Translations under genes and position numbers: made by a program
Part shown: positions 12,066 to 25,284 of the stretch, piece by piece
How positions within the stretch are numbered: position 1 is the stretch's first letter
Layout of the letters: every line of letters starts with the position of its first letter
NCBI GenBank assembly: GCA_947172415.1
Contig: OX359193.1
Span: forward strand, 6,256,501 to 6,320,500
Reading direction: 5' to 3'
DNA length: 64,000 bases
Source: Chondrosia reniformis
Lineage: Eukaryota > Porifera > Demospongiae > Chondrillida > Chondrillidae
The notes under the pieces: generated by a model
What the model saw: the letters and a program-made list of their open reading frames with translations, nothing else
What the model was told of the DNA's origin: nothing
Databases searched by the model: none

Positions 12066-12402
12066 CATTGTGTGAATAAATATGAACTGTATAACATGCA
12101 ACATTTTGTACTCTTGCATTTTCAAAATTTACATGAAATGTTTGTTGGTGTTCTACACGTCTCTGACTACATTGTGCATAAACATTATGTTGTCATTTCA
12201 TTAAAGACTTTGTAATCTCTTTGATTATGCTGCTTTTGGTTAACTATGCGTACATATACTAAGAATTAAATTATTATATGCATATACTTTTTAGAATACA
12301 CTTGTTGAAATTGGTCATTTCACACATAATATACAAAACTAAATTATTTGATGTCATTAAAATAATCTGTATAAACAATGCCACAAACTTAACAAGTAAA
12401 AA

Positions 12403-13041
12403 TCGCACTTCAGTTTCTGATTTCTTAGGACTACTACACTTGTTCAATAAGGCACTCAGGTAGGCATTCAGGAGACTAGCTCTCTTTGCAGCACTTTCAG
12501 GTTCCTGGATAAATACGTATAAATAAATCAAGGAACAATAGTAGACTAAACATTGAAGGAGAGGCTAAATAAGGGTTAACAGATACAAATGCTGATAATG
12601 TATATACGTATATGTACCTTTAAAATGGTGAGGTAAATTTCACTAGGCCACTAAATCCAATGTCTGCAGATATAGAGGAGTCACATGGTAATCACATGGT
12701 AATCACATTGGAGTCACATGACATTCACAGTGTAATAACATGCAGGTACGTACACAGTAACTGTACCTTTCACAAAGGTTTCTGGGATATTCAGAGATAA
12801 TTCTTGGAAAGCCACTTTTATCAAATGCTGGATTGCCATGATAGTCTCATGTTGGTGGCTTTGGAGTAACAACTGAGACATGTGCTTTTGGAGAACTGAA
12901 TATCTGTACACATGTTACAGAGACACTGACCCATGGAAGTCAAACAGGCAACATGGTATCACTTACATTATAGGGTAGACATCTTTAAACACATCACAGG
13001 CTTGACTGAAGAAAGTGTACAAAACTTTTGTTTTGGCAGAA
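12403..13041 (-). pseudogene. NF1 tail copy 1 (decayed terminal exons)
   Basis: Antisense to the array, this holds copies of the last NF1 exons: the terminal exon (12403-12504, [19 protein letters not shown]), the 47-nt exon, the [14 protein letters not shown] exon (about 12768-12904) and part of the exon before it. It is clearly broken: the stop codon is changed to CGA so the frame reads on, the small exon has lost one A in its A run, the [14 protein letters not shown] exon is cut at about 13041, and the exon before that is missing. Most decayed of the five copies. Confidence 0.85.
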
Positions 13042-13674
13042 CCTTAAATACTTCACAAAATGTGTTAACAGTAAAGGAAGTTTGAGACAGCTATATATAA
13101 AGCTGCATATGAGTACTTCTGTACCAAATTGTACGTATGCTATGAATAGTAAGGTTAAACATACTAAAGTCATTTACTTGTGAAATAAAATGTCAAACAA
13201 GCACAAGTATAAGGAGTTTAATATGAAGAATAAAATAGTTGTAGCTCCATATCAGCTGATTTGGTTGAGTTGCAGCTGTAAATGTACGTACTTATTCTTA
13301 TAGATGTCTTGTGAATGCTGTCACCTACACGTACGTAGTTGTAGTCACCAGACCATCTGTGGTAATCACTTAAATGCAAAATAAAACCTCAGCTAGTCAC
13401 TGTGAAAGAGTAAATTTTGAGCAGGTGTGACAAAATGCAAAATATCAATTTTGATTGAAGAAAATGATTACCATGCACCACTAAGTTCATTAGGACATTG
13501 AATGAATTTTTGTTGGTGTTCTACACTTCTTTGACCATACAACATCGTGCATATATTGTCATCTCATTAAAGACTTTGTAATTGATTTGACTATGCTGCT
13601 TTTTGCAATTGGTTTACATTTTATATAATTAATCTTATCTATACATTAAATTCATACTTTTTAGAATAAACTTG

Positions 13675-13775
13675 TCCCTTGTATCACTGATAACATTGAG
13701 GTCAGGTTGTGTGGAAATACTCCATTTGCCAATGAAAATGTCTTTACTGATTTGGTAGAGATATGGGTGCTCTAA
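13675..13775 (+). pseudogene. 3' fragment of a collagen-array gene
   Basis: About 100 bases encode PCITDNIEV, then a changed RLCGN (RWCGN elsewhere; TGG to TTG), TPFAN, and [13 protein letters not shown] with a TAA. It is fused upstream to NF1-tail spacer sequence (CTTTTTAGAATAAACTTG) at a CTTG shared by both partners, which suggests a microhomology-mediated deletion. A normal type I spacer follows, so this is the residue of a lost gene between genes 2 and 3. Confidence 0.8.
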
Positions 13776-15336
13776 AATTGTGTGAATATATAATTGTAAC
13801 GAATAACCACGTACACATTTATATGTATATACTCTAAAGCTTGAATGCATTCATATGTACATATACGTATATGTGTGTGTGCAGTAACTTTACATATGTT
13901 CACTTATATTAGTAATTTTTCTGCAATTCGTTCATTTTGTCTGCATGTGCCTTTGTAATTCACTCATGATCACAAGCTGTTCGTGGCGTTTGTATTTCAA
14001 GTGACTATAAGTTACCTTTTAAAGGGTGTTCAGGTATATATATACGATATAACATCACTAACTATACAGGTTTTGCATTTACTTTATAGAGATTCAACAG
14101 GCCTACGTATATACGTACAGTATATGTAAGTATAGACATCAGAAAGTCAGTTATGTACACAATGAACTTCAATTAATCTTAGAACACCTACCACTGCACA
14201 ATTGTCACAATCACTATGGACTCCATGGTATTAGTCAATAGACTTGTTCTGCATACAACAAAAATGTGAACCATGAATCAGAAAGATGAAATCAGTGATT
14301 AGTACAGCAGATTAGCAGACTGTATAAATGATAACATACAAATTGCCGCGTATTATATAATAATTTTTATACGTATGTAGGTACGTAGATTATCATATAT
14401 GTATACACGTGCACATTTACTGCACATATATGTAGCAATTTCCATTTTCAATCCAATTCCTGTCAACTCTACATACATATGCATGTTATAAGCAAAACTG
14501 CTACATTAATATAGGTTGCATACAGTATCCATTGGTACGGCCAAGGGAGAAGACAAAAAAGGAAGAGATGAACAATGAAAGTAATCAAATCAATATATTA
14601 AACTTAAAAATTATTACAATTACAATTAACACATAAATAAGACATTGTTTCATTCAGGACAAAAGGTATCTCAAATGTATATTAATGAAGGAGAGAAAAT
14701 GAAATGAAAGAGAGATCTAGAGTGAGAGTGAGAGATGGAGAGGAGAGAAAATGAAGGGAGAGGGAGGGTGATAGCCAGAGAGGAAGTGGAGGTAGAAAAA
14801 GGGGGAAGGAGTGAGAACTGATAAAACCTGTTTACTTACCTTGTTATATAAAACAGCACGCTTCATGATCACTGGTATTGACAGTGATCTTTGGATTGGA
14901 CTGGATGAATAGAAAAAAGTGAATATAGATATGGGTGCATGGATGGCGTTATATATGATGCATAATAGTTACATTATACTTTCAATTTTTACTGCTTTCT
15001 ATTCTTATATGTTCGTATATGTCAATATTAATGTGTTCTAATGGTAATGCATAGTGTATCATCATAAATAAAATTATTACGTTTACTATCTTACATATAC
15101 GTATGTATATCACAGGACCAAATCTCAGATTTCACATAAGCAAAACTGCCAGTTTCCAAGGATACTAAAGTGAAATGGTTAATTTGGAGGCTTCAATGTG
15201 CCTTGTTTATACATTCTTTGAAACCCAATAAACCACAAAAACGTTTCTAATAGGTTTCATGCTGATTGATTTTGTCCACATTTTAGCCATAAAAGCTAAA
15301 AGTAATCAAGTTCATATGTATATAGGACAGTTTACA

Positions 15337-16542
15337 ATGGCTAACAAGTATTTCCTTCTGTTTGTCAAAGTATTCTTACTTCTACCTTCACTTCATTCTC
15401 AAGATTTTGACAGAGCTTGCATTGATCCAAAAGGTGATAGAGTCTCCTTTGATATTATTGGTGTGCCTGGACAAGAAGGTCCCTCTGGTCCAGTGGGTCC
15501 AAAAGGTGACAAAGGAAACAAGGGAGACATTGGTCTTGTAGGGCCCAAAGGCAGTCAAGGTGAGAGGGGAGATCAAGGTGTGAACGGTGCACAAGGAGTG
15601 AGGGGTTTACCAGGCCTTCCTGGAGCACCAGGTGAGAGAGGTGAAGCTGGTATTCTAGGTACTCAAGGTCCCCAAGGACCCAGGGGAGTGCCTGGTCTAC
15701 CTGGTGACACACAGCTAACAGAGGCTGAGAGAAACATCATTCTTAACAATCTGACGGCAGTGTTGGATAACTTTGTTAAAGAGAGAACTGCTGAACTTGA
15801 GAATGCTCTCTATTGCTACAGAGGTCAGTGTGGTGAGTGTAATAACAGATCCATCAGCACACTGTGTGGAGTGAGAGGTCCATGGAGAAGAGTGGCTCAC
15901 ATCAACATGTCAGAGGAAGGAGCAGTGTGTCCTCCTGGACTGAGAGAGGCTTCTAATGAGACTCTTGGCATAAAGGCTTGTGGTCGTAGTGTAGATAACA
16001 AGTGCTCCTCTGTTGATTTCCTAACTGGTAGTACATCATACACTCAGATATGTGGAATAGTTAGAGGTTATCAACATGGGAGCAATCATGCATTTGGACC
16101 ATCCACAAATCACCCAAATCTAGCTAATCTAGACAGTCCTTATGTGGATGGTATCTCCATCACTCGAGGATCTCCTCGTCAACATGTCTGGACATATGCT
16201 GCCCGATTAACTGAGAGTGATGGTGGATTTTGTCCCTGTGCTAACAATCCTAATGTGAGAAGTGAAGTACCAGATTTTGTTGGTGATGACTATTATTGTG
16301 AATCAGGCTTTGATAACCCTCCATCTGATGGTAGACCTTATTTAAGACCCACCTCATGGAATGATCCATTGTGGGACGGAGAAGGATGCACCATTCCAGA
16401 GAACAGATGTTGTGATAGATATGGTTGGTTTCATAAGAGTGTCCATTGTACCACTGATAACATTGAGGTCAGGTGGTGTGGAAATAATGCACTTGCCATT
16501 GAAAATGTCTTTACTGATTTGGTGGATATATGGGTGCTCTAA
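15337..16542 (+). CDS. collagen-stalked secreted protein, array gene 3
   Basis: Intronless, 401 aa from the ATGGCTAACAAG start; an in-frame ATG at 15259 exists, but the TATA-like CATAAAAGC lies between the two. Signal peptide, 28 Gly-X-Y triplets (with the variant [10 protein letters not shown]), neck and head. Type I promoter and type I spacer. Head patches: [31 protein letters not shown] and NALAI. The C terminus reads VDIWVL instead of VEIWVL, and the Cys pattern is preserved. Looks functional. Confidence 0.87.
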   Translation: MANKYFLLFVKVFLLLPSLHSQDFDRACIDPKGDRVSFDIIGVPGQEGPSGPVGPKGDKGNKGDIGLVGPKGSQGERGDQGVNGAQGVRGLPGLPGAPGERGEAGILGTQGPQGPRGVPGLPGDTQLTEAERNIILNNLTAVLDNFVKERTAELENALYCYRGQCGECNNRSISTLCGVRGPWRRVAHINMSEEGAVCPPGLREASNETLGIKACGRSVDNKCSSVDFLTGSTSYTQICGIVRGYQHGSNHAFGPSTNHPNLANLDSPYVDGISITRGSPRQHVWTYAARLTESDGGFCPCANNPNVRSEVPDFVGDDYYCESGFDNPPSDGRPYLRPTSWNDPLWDGEGCTIPENRCCDRYGWFHKSVHCTTDNIEVRWCGNNALAIENVFTDLVDIWVL

Positions 16543-18177
16543 CATTGTGTGAATATACGTACGTACTTAGATGAACTGTAACATGCAACATTTTGCATTT
16601 TCACATAAAAGGTGTTGGTTTTCTACACATCTTTGACCATACTATTTCATATATATCTTTGACCATACTACTACTACTACTGCTACTACTACTACTATCT
16701 ATATTATATCTATACATTATTGTCCAAATTTGTAATTTCATTAAAGACTTTATAATTTCTTTGACTATGCTGCTTTTGGATACATTTTCATATACGTATA
16801 TATGCCAACACATTTGCTGGCAGATTTATACAGCTAGAGATGAGAGTAATGGTACATACGTATTGTCCCCTGTATATGCTAATCCTAATGTAAGAACTAT
16901 ATATACTACATGTACCAGATTGTTTGGTTGTCATTTTGAATATTTACTTGTAACAAACATTAATTAAATTATATACTGTACATATATATGTACGTAGGTA
17001 TAAACATCAGAAAGTCAGTTACATACATGATGAACTTCAAGTATGCAAACATGTCAATTAATCTTAGAACACCAACCACTGCACAATTGTCACAATCACT
17101 ATGGACTCCATGGTATTAGTCAATAGACTTGTTCTGCACACAGCAAAACGTAAGCCATGAATCAGAAAGATGAAATCAGTGATTAGTACAGCAGACTAGC
17201 AGACTGTATAAATGATAACAAACAAATTTCCCATATACGTATTACATAATAATTTTTATACGGATGTAGGTAGATTGCCATATATGTATACACGTACACA
17301 TTTACATATATAGCAATTTCAATTTTCAATCCAATTCCTGTCAACTCTACATACGTACATATGCATGTCATAAGACAAGGAAGGAAGAGATAAACAATGC
17401 AAGTAATCAAATCAATATATTAAACTTAAAAATTATTACAATTACAATTAACACATAAATAAGACATTGTTTTCATTCAGGACAAAAGTGTATATTAATG
17501 AAGGAGAGAAAATGAAATGAAAGAGAGATCTAGAGTGAGAGTGAGAGATGGAGAGGAGAGAAAATGAAGGGAGAGGGAGGGTGATAGCCAGAGAGGAAGT
17601 GGAGGTAGAGAAAGGGGGAAGGAGTGAGAACTGATAAAACCTGTTTACTTACCTTGTTATATAAAACAGCATGCTTCACTGGTATTGACAGTGATCTTTG
17701 GATTGGTCTGGATGAATAGAAAAAAGTGGATATAGATATATATGATGGATAATAGTTACATTATACTTTCAATTTTTACTGCTTTCTATTCTTATATGTA
17801 TGTATATGTCAATATTAATGTGTTCTAATTGTAATGCATACCACATTTATATAAAATTATTTTGTTTACTATCTTACATATATGTACAGTATGTATATCA
17901 TAGGACCAAATCTCAGGTTTCACCTAAACAAAACTGCCAGTTTCCAAGGATACTTTGTGAAATGGTTAATTTGGAGGCTTCAATGTGCCCTGTTTATACA
18001 TCCTTTGAAACCCAATAAACCACAAACACGTTTCTAAAAGGTTTCATGCTGATTGAAACCTGATCTTATTTTGTCCTATGATACATGTATATATATAACT
18101 ACATTGATTATTGTAGCCACATTTTAGCCATAAAAGCTAAAAGTAATCAAGTTCATACGTATATAGGACAGTTTACA
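16543..18177. repeat. type I spacer between genes 3 and 4
   Basis: Order as in the other type I spacers: ATTAAA signal, (CTA)n at about 16667-16696, head-domain fossil, AT-rich stretch, GA-rich block (17505-17635), splice-bounded minus-strand block and CATAAAAGC promoter element. Apart from the fossil I see no gene. Confidence 0.7.
16797..16965 (+). pseudogene. fossil of the collagen head domain inside the type I spacer
   Basis: Translated, this region gives CQHICWQIYTARDESNG, then YANPNVRT, then FGCHFEY. These line up in order with [24 protein letters not shown] and the DDYYCE region of the living genes. The nucleotide match is patchy (GCTAATCCTAATGTAAGAAC against CAATCCTAATGTGAGAACTG). The same fossil is at about 19636-19785, 22545-22700, 27710-27865, 35745-35930 and 36385-36540, so the spacer already contained a dead gene before it was amplified. 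Confidence 0.75.
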
Positions 18178-19383
18178 ATGGCTAACAAGTATTTCCTTCT
18201 ACTTGTCAAAGTATTCTTACTTCTACCTTCACTTCATTCTCAAGATTCTGACAGAGTTTGCATTGATCCAAAAGGTGATAGAGTCTCCTTTGATATTATT
18301 GGTGTACCTGGACAAGAAGGTCCCTCTGGTCCAGTGGGTCCTAAAGGTGACAAAGGAAACAAGGGAGACATTGGTCTTGTAGGGCCCAAAGGCAGTCAAG
18401 GTGAGAGGGGAGATCAAGGTGTGAATGGTGCACAAGGAGTGAGAGGTTTACCAGGCCTTCCTGGAGCACCAGGTGAGAGAGGTGAACCTGGTAATCATGG
18501 TAATCAAGGTCCTCCAGGACCCAGGGGAGTGCCTGGTCTACCTGGTGACACACAGCTAACAGAGGCTGAGAGAAACATCATTCTTAGCAATCTGACTGCA
18601 GTGTTGGATAACTTGGTTAAAGAGAGAACTGCTGAACTGGAGAATGCTCTCTATTGCTACAGAGGTCAGTGTGGTGAGTGTAATAACAGATCCATCAGCA
18701 CACTGTGTGGAGTGAGAGGTCCATGGAGAAGAGTGGCTCACATCAACATGTCAGAGGAAGGAGCAGTGTGTCCTCCTGGACTGAGAGAGGCTTCCAATGA
18801 GACTCTTGGCATAAAGGCTTGTGGTCGTAGTGTTAATAACAAGTGCTCCTCTGTTGATTTTCCAACTGGTAGTTCTTCATACACTCAAATATGTGGAATA
18901 GTTAGAGGTTATCAACATGGGAGCAATAATGCATTTGGACCATCCACAAATCACCCAAATCTAGCTAATCTAGACAGTCCTTATGTTGATGGTATCTCCA
19001 TCACTCGTGGATCTCCTCGTCAACATGTCTGGACATATGCTGCCCGATCAATTGAGAGTCGTGGTGAATTTTGTCCCTGTGCTAACAATCCTAATGTGAG
19101 AAGTGAAGTACCAGATTTTGTTGGTGATGACTATTATTGTGAATCAGGCTTTGTTAACCCTCCATCTGAGGGTAGATTAAATTTAAGACCCACCTCATGG
19201 AATGATCCATTGTGGGACGGAGAAGGATGCACTATTCCAGAGAACAGATGTTGTGATAGATATGGTTGGTTTCATAAGAGTGTCTCTTGTACCACTGATA
19301 GCATGGAGGTCAGGTGGTGTGGAAATGATCTATTTGTCAATGAAAATGTCTTTACTGATTTGGTGGAGATATGGGTGCTCTAA
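18178..19383 (+). CDS. collagen-stalked secreted protein, array gene 4
   Basis: Intronless, 401 aa. Signal peptide residues 1-22, Gly-X-Y from G42 to G123 (28 unbroken triplets), neck about 125-158 ending in [12 protein letters not shown], head 165-401 with about 18 Cys. Two N-glycosylation sequons are conserved through the family (NLT in the neck, NMS in the head). Head patches: [33 protein letters not shown] and DLFVN. Almost identical to gene 5; the two lie 2914 bp apart in a recent tandem duplication. Type I promoter and spacer. Intact. Confidence 0.9.
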   Translation: MANKYFLLLVKVFLLLPSLHSQDSDRVCIDPKGDRVSFDIIGVPGQEGPSGPVGPKGDKGNKGDIGLVGPKGSQGERGDQGVNGAQGVRGLPGLPGAPGERGEPGNHGNQGPPGPRGVPGLPGDTQLTEAERNIILSNLTAVLDNLVKERTAELENALYCYRGQCGECNNRSISTLCGVRGPWRRVAHINMSEEGAVCPPGLREASNETLGIKACGRSVNNKCSSVDFPTGSSSYTQICGIVRGYQHGSNNAFGPSTNHPNLANLDSPYVDGISITRGSPRQHVWTYAARSIESRGEFCPCANNPNVRSEVPDFVGDDYYCESGFVNPPSEGRLNLRPTSWNDPLWDGEGCTIPENRCCDRYGWFHKSVSCTTDSMEVRWCGNDLFVNENVFTDLVEIWVL

Positions 19384-19473
19384 CATTGTGTGAATATACG
19401 TAGATGAACTGTAACATGCAACATTTTGCATTTTCACATAAAAAGGTGTTGGTTTTCTACACATCTTTGACCA

Positions 19474-19475
<2 letters not shown>

Positions 19476-19527
<52 letters not shown>
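19476..19527 (+). repeat. (CTA)n microsatellite in a type I spacer
   Basis: A pure CTA run follows the gene 4 stop by about 95 bases. Equivalent runs occur near 9355 (short), 16667, 22388 and 35646, with different lengths. It reads as poly-Leu, but no conserved start or context supports translation. Confidence 0.85.
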
Positions 19528-21091
19528 ATCATATTATATCTATACATTATTGTCCAATTAAATTTGTAATTTCATTAAAGACTTTGTAATTTCTTTGATT
19601 ATGCCGCTTTTGGATACATTTTCATATACGTATACATGCCAACACTGCTGGCAGATCTGTACAGCTATATAGAGATGAGAGTAATGGTACATAAGTATTG
19701 TCCCATGTATATGCTAATCCTAATGTAAGAACTATATATACTATACAAGTACCAGATTGTTTGGTTGTCATTTTGAATATTTTATTGTAACAAATATTAA
19801 TTTAATTATATGTATATGTACGTAGGTATAGACATCAGAAAGTCAGTTACATACATGATGAACTTCAAGTATGCAAACATGCATGTCAATTAATCTTAGA
19901 ACACCTACCACTGCACAATTGTCACAATCACTATGGACTCCATGGTATTTGTCAATAGACTTGTTATGCATACAACAAAAATGTGAGCCATGAATCAGAA
20001 AGATGAAATCAGGGATTAGTACAGCAGACTAGCAGACTATATAAATGATAACAAACAAATTGCCCATATACGTATTACATAATACATTTTATACGTATGT
20101 AGGTAGATTGTCATATATGTATACACGTACACATTTACATATATAGCAATTTCAATTTTCAATCAAATTCCTGTCAACTCTACATACGTACATATGCATG
20201 TCATAAGTAAAACTGCTACATTAATATAGGTTGCATACAGTATCTTCAGTTATACCTTGGTACGGCCATGGGAGAAGACAAAGAAGGAAGAGATAAACAA
20301 TGCAAGTAATCAAATCAATATATTAAACTTAAAAATTATTACAATTACAATTAACACATAAATAAGACATTGTTTTCACTCAGGACAAAAGGTGTCTCAA
20401 TTGTTTATTAATGAAGGAGAGAAAATGAAATGAAAGAGAGATCTAGAGTGAGAGTGAGAGATGGAGAGGAGAGAAAATGAAGGGAGAGGGAGGGTGATAG
20501 CCAGGGAGGAAGTGGAGGTAGAGAAAGGGGGAAGGAGTGAGAACTGATAAAACCTGTTTACTTACCTTGTTATATAAAACAGCATGCTTCACTGGTATTG
20601 ACAGTGATCTTTGGATTGGTCTGGATGAATAGAAAAAAGTGGATATAGATATATATGATGGATAATAGTTACATTATACTTTCAATTTTTACTGCTTTCT
20701 ATTCTTATATGTATGTATATGTCAATATTAATGTGTTCTAATTGTAATGCATACCACATATATATAAAATTATTTTGTTTACTATCTTACATATATGTAC
20801 AGTATGTATATCATAGGACCAAATCTCAGGTTTCACATAAAACAAAACTGCCAGTTTCCAAGGATACTTTGTGAAATGGTTAATTTGGAGGCTTCAATGT
20901 GCCCTGTTTATACATCCTTTGAAACCCAATAAACCACAAAAACGTTTCTAAAAGGTTTCATGCTGATTGAAACCTGATCTTATTTTTGTCCTATGATACA
21001 TGTATATATATAACTACACTGATTATTGTAGCCACATTTTAGCCATAAAGCTAAAAGTAATCAAGTTCATCCGTATATAGGACAGTTTACA

Positions 21092-22297
21092 ATGGCTAAC
21101 AAGTATTTCCTTCTACTTGTCAAAGTATTCTTACTTCTACCTTCACTTCATTCTCAAGATTCTGACAGAGCTTGCATTGATCCAAAAGGTGATAGAGTCT
21201 CCTTTGATATTATTGGTGTGCCTGGACAAGAAGGTCCCTCTGGTCCAGTGGGTCCTAAAGGTGACAAAGGAAACAAGGGAGACATTGGTCTTGTAGGGCC
21301 CAAAGGCAGTCAAGGTGAGAGGGGAGATCAAGGTGTGAATGGTGCACAAGGAGTGAGAGGTTTACCAGGCCTTCCTGGAGCACCAGGTGAGAGAGGTGAA
21401 CCTGGTAATCATGGTAATCAAGGTCCTCCAGGACCCAGGGGAGTGCCTGGTCTACCTGGTGACACACAGCTAACAGAGGCTGAGAGAAACATCATTCTTA
21501 GCAATCTGACTGCAGTGTTGGATAACTTGGTTAAAGAGAGAACTGCTGAACTGGAGAATGCTCTCTATTGCTACAGAGGTCAGTGTGGTGAGTGTAATAA
21601 CAGATCCATCAGCACACTGTGTGGAGTGAGAGGTCCATGGAGAAGAGTGGCTCACATCAACATGTCAGAGGAAGGAGCAGTGTGTCCTCCTGGACTGAGA
21701 GAGGCTTCCAATGAGACTCTTGGCATAAAGGCTTGTGGTCGTAGTGTTAATAACAAGTGCTCTTCTGTTGATTTTCCAACTGGTAGGTATTCGTACACTC
21801 AGATATGTGGAATAGTTAGAGGTTATCAACATGGGAGCAATAATGCATTTGGACCATCCACAAATCACCCAAATCTAGCTAATCTAGACAGTCCTTATGT
21901 TGATGGTATCTCCATCACTCGTGGATCTCCTCGTCAACATGTCTGGACATATGCTGCCCGATCAATTGAGAGTCGTGGTGAATTTTGTCCCTGTGCTAAC
22001 AATCCTAATGTGAGAAGTGAAGTACCAGATTTTGTTGGTGATGACTATTATTGTGAATCAGGCTTTGTTAACCCTCCATCTGAGGGTAGATTAAATTTAA
22101 GACCCACCTCATGGAATGATCCATTGTGGGACGGAGAAGGATGCACTATTCCAGAGAACAGATGTTGTGATAGATATGGTTGGTTTCATAAGAGTGTCTC
22201 TTGTACCACTGATAGCATGGAGGTCAGGTGGTGTGGAAATGATCTATTTGTCAATGAAAATGTCTTTACTGATTTGGTGGAGATATGGGTGCTCTAA
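21092..22297 (+). CDS. collagen-stalked secreted protein, array gene 5
   Basis: Intronless, 401 aa, architecture as gene 4. It differs from gene 4 mainly at SDRAC (SDRVC in gene 4) and in the first variable head patch (GRYSYTQ instead of GSSSYTQ); all later patches (TNH, SIESRG, EGRLN, SMEV, DLFVN) are the same. The GRYSYTQ form is shared with genes 6 and 11, so a single patch seems to have been exchanged. Type I promoter (with CATAAAGC, one A shorter) and type I spacer. Intact. Confidence 0.9.
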   Translation: MANKYFLLLVKVFLLLPSLHSQDSDRACIDPKGDRVSFDIIGVPGQEGPSGPVGPKGDKGNKGDIGLVGPKGSQGERGDQGVNGAQGVRGLPGLPGAPGERGEPGNHGNQGPPGPRGVPGLPGDTQLTEAERNIILSNLTAVLDNLVKERTAELENALYCYRGQCGECNNRSISTLCGVRGPWRRVAHINMSEEGAVCPPGLREASNETLGIKACGRSVNNKCSSVDFPTGRYSYTQICGIVRGYQHGSNNAFGPSTNHPNLANLDSPYVDGISITRGSPRQHVWTYAARSIESRGEFCPCANNPNVRSEVPDFVGDDYYCESGFVNPPSEGRLNLRPTSWNDPLWDGEGCTIPENRCCDRYGWFHKSVSCTTDSMEVRWCGNDLFVNENVFTDLVEIWVL

Positions 22298-22387
22298 CAT
22301 TGTGTGAATATACGTAGATGAACTGTAACATGCAACATTTTGCATTTTCACATAAAAAGGTGTTGGTTTTCTACACATCTTTGACCA

Positions 22388-22441
<54 letters not shown>

Positions 22442-24008
22442 ATCATATTATATCTATACATTATTGTCCAATTAAATTTGTAATTTCATTAAAGACTTTG
22501 TAATTTCTTTGATTATGCCGCTTTTGGATACATTTTCATATACGTATACATGCCAACACATTTGCTGGCAGATCTGTACAGCTATATAGAGATGAGAGTA
22601 ATGGTACATAAGTATTGTCCCATGTATATGCTAATCCTAATGTAAGAACTATATATACTATACAAGTACCAGATTGTTTGGTTGTCATTTTGAATATTTT
22701 ATTGTAACAAATATTAATTTAATCATATGTATATGTACGTAGGTATAGACATCAGAAAGTCAGTTACATACATGATGAACTTCAAGTATGCAAACATGCA
22801 TGTCAATTAATCTTAGAACATCTACCACTGCACAATTGTCACAATCACTATGGACTCCATGGTATTTGTCAATAGACTTGTTATGCATACAACAAAAATG
22901 TGAGCCATGAATCAGAAAGATGAAATCAGGGATTAGTACAGCAGACTAGCAGACTATATAAATGATAACAAACAAATTGCCCATATACGTATTACATAAT
23001 ACATTTTATACGTATGTAGGTAGATTGTCATATATGTATACACGTACACATTTACATATATAGCAATTTCAATTTTCAATCCAATTCCTGTCAACTCTAC
23101 ATACGTACATATGCATGTTATAAGTAAAACTGCTACATTAATATAGGTTGCATACAGTATCTTCAGTTATACCTTGGTACGGCCATGGGAGAAGACAAAG
23201 AAGGAAGAGATAAACAATGCAAGTAATCAAATCAATATATTAAACTTAAAAATTATTACAATTACAATTAACACATAAATAAGACATTGTTTTCACTCAG
23301 GACAAAAGGTGTCTCAATTGTTTATTAATGAAGGAGAGAAAATGAAATGAAAGAGAGATCTAGAGTGAGAGTGAGAGATGGAGAGGAGAGAAAATGAAGG
23401 GAGAGGGAGGGTGATAGCCAGGGAGGAAGTGGAGGTAGAGAAAGGGGGAAGGAGTGAGAACTGATAAAACCTGTTTACTTACCTTGTTATATAAAACAGC
23501 ATGCTTCACTGGTATTGACAGTGATCTTTGGATTGGTCTGGATGAATAGAAAAAAAGTGGATATAGATATATATGATGGATAATAGTTACATTATACTTT
23601 CAATTTTTACTGCTTTCTATTCTTATATGTATGTATATGTCAATATTAATGTGTTCTAATTGTAATGCATACCACATATATATAAAATTATTTTGTTTAC
23701 TATCTTACATATATGTACAGTATGTATATCATAGGACCAAATCTCAGGTTTCACCTAAACAAAACTGCCAGTTTCCAAGGATACTTTGTGAAATGGTTAA
23801 TTTGGAGGCTTCAATGTGCCCTGTTTATACATCCTTTGAAACCCAATAAACCACAAAAACGTTTCTAAAAGGTTTCATGCTGATTGAAACCTGATCTTAT
23901 TTTGTCCTATGATACATGTATATATATAACTACATTGATTTTTGTAGCCACATTTTAGCCATAAAAGCTAAAAGTAATCAAGTTCATCCGTATATAGGAC
24001 AGTTTACA
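22298..24008. repeat. type I spacer between genes 5 and 6
   Basis: Near-identical to the spacer 19384-21091: (CTA)n at about 22388-22441, head-domain fossil at about 22545-22700, GA-rich block (about 23330-23455), splice-bounded block and CATAAAAGC element. No functional gene. Confidence 0.7.
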
Positions 24009-24911
24009 ATGGCTAACAAGTATTTCCTTCTACTTGTCAAAGTATTCTTACTTCTACCTTCACTTCATTCTCAAGATTCTGACAGAGCTTGCATTGATCC
24101 AAAAGGTGATAGAGTCTCCTTTGATATTATTGGTGTGCCTGGACAAGAAGGTCCGACTGGTCCAGTGGGTCCTAAAGGTGACAAAGGAAACAAGGGAGAC
24201 ATTGGTCTTGTAGGGCCCAAAGGCGGTCAAGGTGAGAGGGGAGATCAAGGTGTGAATGGTGCACAAGGAGTGAGAGGTTTACCAGGCCTTCCTGGAGCAC
24301 CAGGTGAGAGAGGTGAACCTGGTAATCCTGGTACTCAAGGTCCCCAAGGACCCAGGGGAGTGCCTGGTCTACCTGGTGACACACAGCTAACAGAGGCTGA
24401 GAGAAACATCATTCTTAGCAATCTGACTGCAGTGTCGGATAACTTGGTTAAAGAGAGAACTGCTGAACTGGAGAATGCTCTCTATTGCTACAGAGGTCAG
24501 TGTGGTGAGTGTAGTAACAGATCCATCAGCACACTGTGTGGAGTGAGAGGTCCATGGAGAAGAGTGGCTCACATCAACATGTCAGAGGAAGGTGCCGTGT
24601 GTCCTCCTGGACTGAGAGAGGCTTCTAATGAGACTCTTGGCATAAAGGCTTGTGGTCGTAGTGTTAATAACAAGTGCTCTTCTGTTGATTTTCCAAATGG
24701 TAGGTATTCGTACACTCAGATATGTGGAATAGTTAGAGGTTATCAAGATGGGAGAAACAATGCATTTGGACCATCCACATATTTCCCAAATCTAGCTAAT
24801 CTAGACAGTCCTTATGTTGATGGTATCTCCATCACTCATGGATCTCCTCATCAACATGTCTGGACATATGCTGCCCGCAGAGATGAGAGGCCTTCCTGGA
24901 GCACCAGGTGA
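24009..24911 (+). pseudogene. collagen-stalked gene 6, truncated and rearranged 3' end
   Basis: It is normal from signal peptide to WTYAAR, then the frame enters foreign sequence and stops at 24911. The rest of the head is missing. In its place is AGAGATGAGAG, about 37 bases copied from the stalk (GCCTTCCTGGAGCACCAGG and following), AGAGATGAGAG again, and then GGTGCTCTAACATTG, the last codons of a normal gene. It would make a stalk plus about half a head with unpaired Cys. Minor substitutions (THGSPHQHV for [14 protein letters not shown] for AVLDN) fit relaxed constraint. Type I promoter; NF1-tail spacer follows. Probable pseudogene. Confidence 0.8.
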
Positions 24912-25284
24912 GAGAGGTGAACCTGTAGAGATGAGAGGGTGCTCTAACATTGTGTGAATAAATATGAACTGTATAACATGCAAAATTTTGTACTCTTGCA
25001 TTTTCAAAATTTACATGAAATGTTTGTTGATGTTCTACATGTCTTTGACTACATTGTGCATATACATCATGTTGTAATTTCATTAACGACTTTGTAATTT
25101 CATTGATTATGCTGCTTTTGGTTAACTATGCGTACATATACTAAGCATTAAATTATTAGATATATACTTTTTAGAATACACTTGTTGAAATTGGTCATTT
25201 CACACATAATATACAAAACTAAATTATTTGATGTCATTAAAATAACCTGTAGATAAACAATGTCAAAAACTTAACAAGTAAAAA

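Larger units (their letters stand above)
18085..23915. repeat. recent direct tandem repeat of about 2.9 kb
   Basis: The starts of genes 4, 5 and 6 (18178, 21092, 24009) are 2914 and 2917 bp apart, and spacers 19384-21091 and 22298-24008 match almost base for base, including the (CTA)n length class and a shared six-base deletion (ATGATC) in the GCTTCACTGG block. Genes 4 and 5 differ by only a few residues. This is the youngest duplication in the array, or one homogenised by gene conversion. Confidence 0.85.

Noticed and set aside
18085-18177. Upstream ATG adding about 31 residues to genes 3, 4, 6 and 11
   Set aside because: The extension would bury the signal peptide, and it precedes the TATA-like CATAAAAGC element, so it is probably not transcribed. 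Genes 2 and 5 lack it.
19404-19589. Poly-Leu open frame downstream of gene 4
   Set aside because: A CTA microsatellite whose length varies between spacers; no conserved start or downstream coding sequence.
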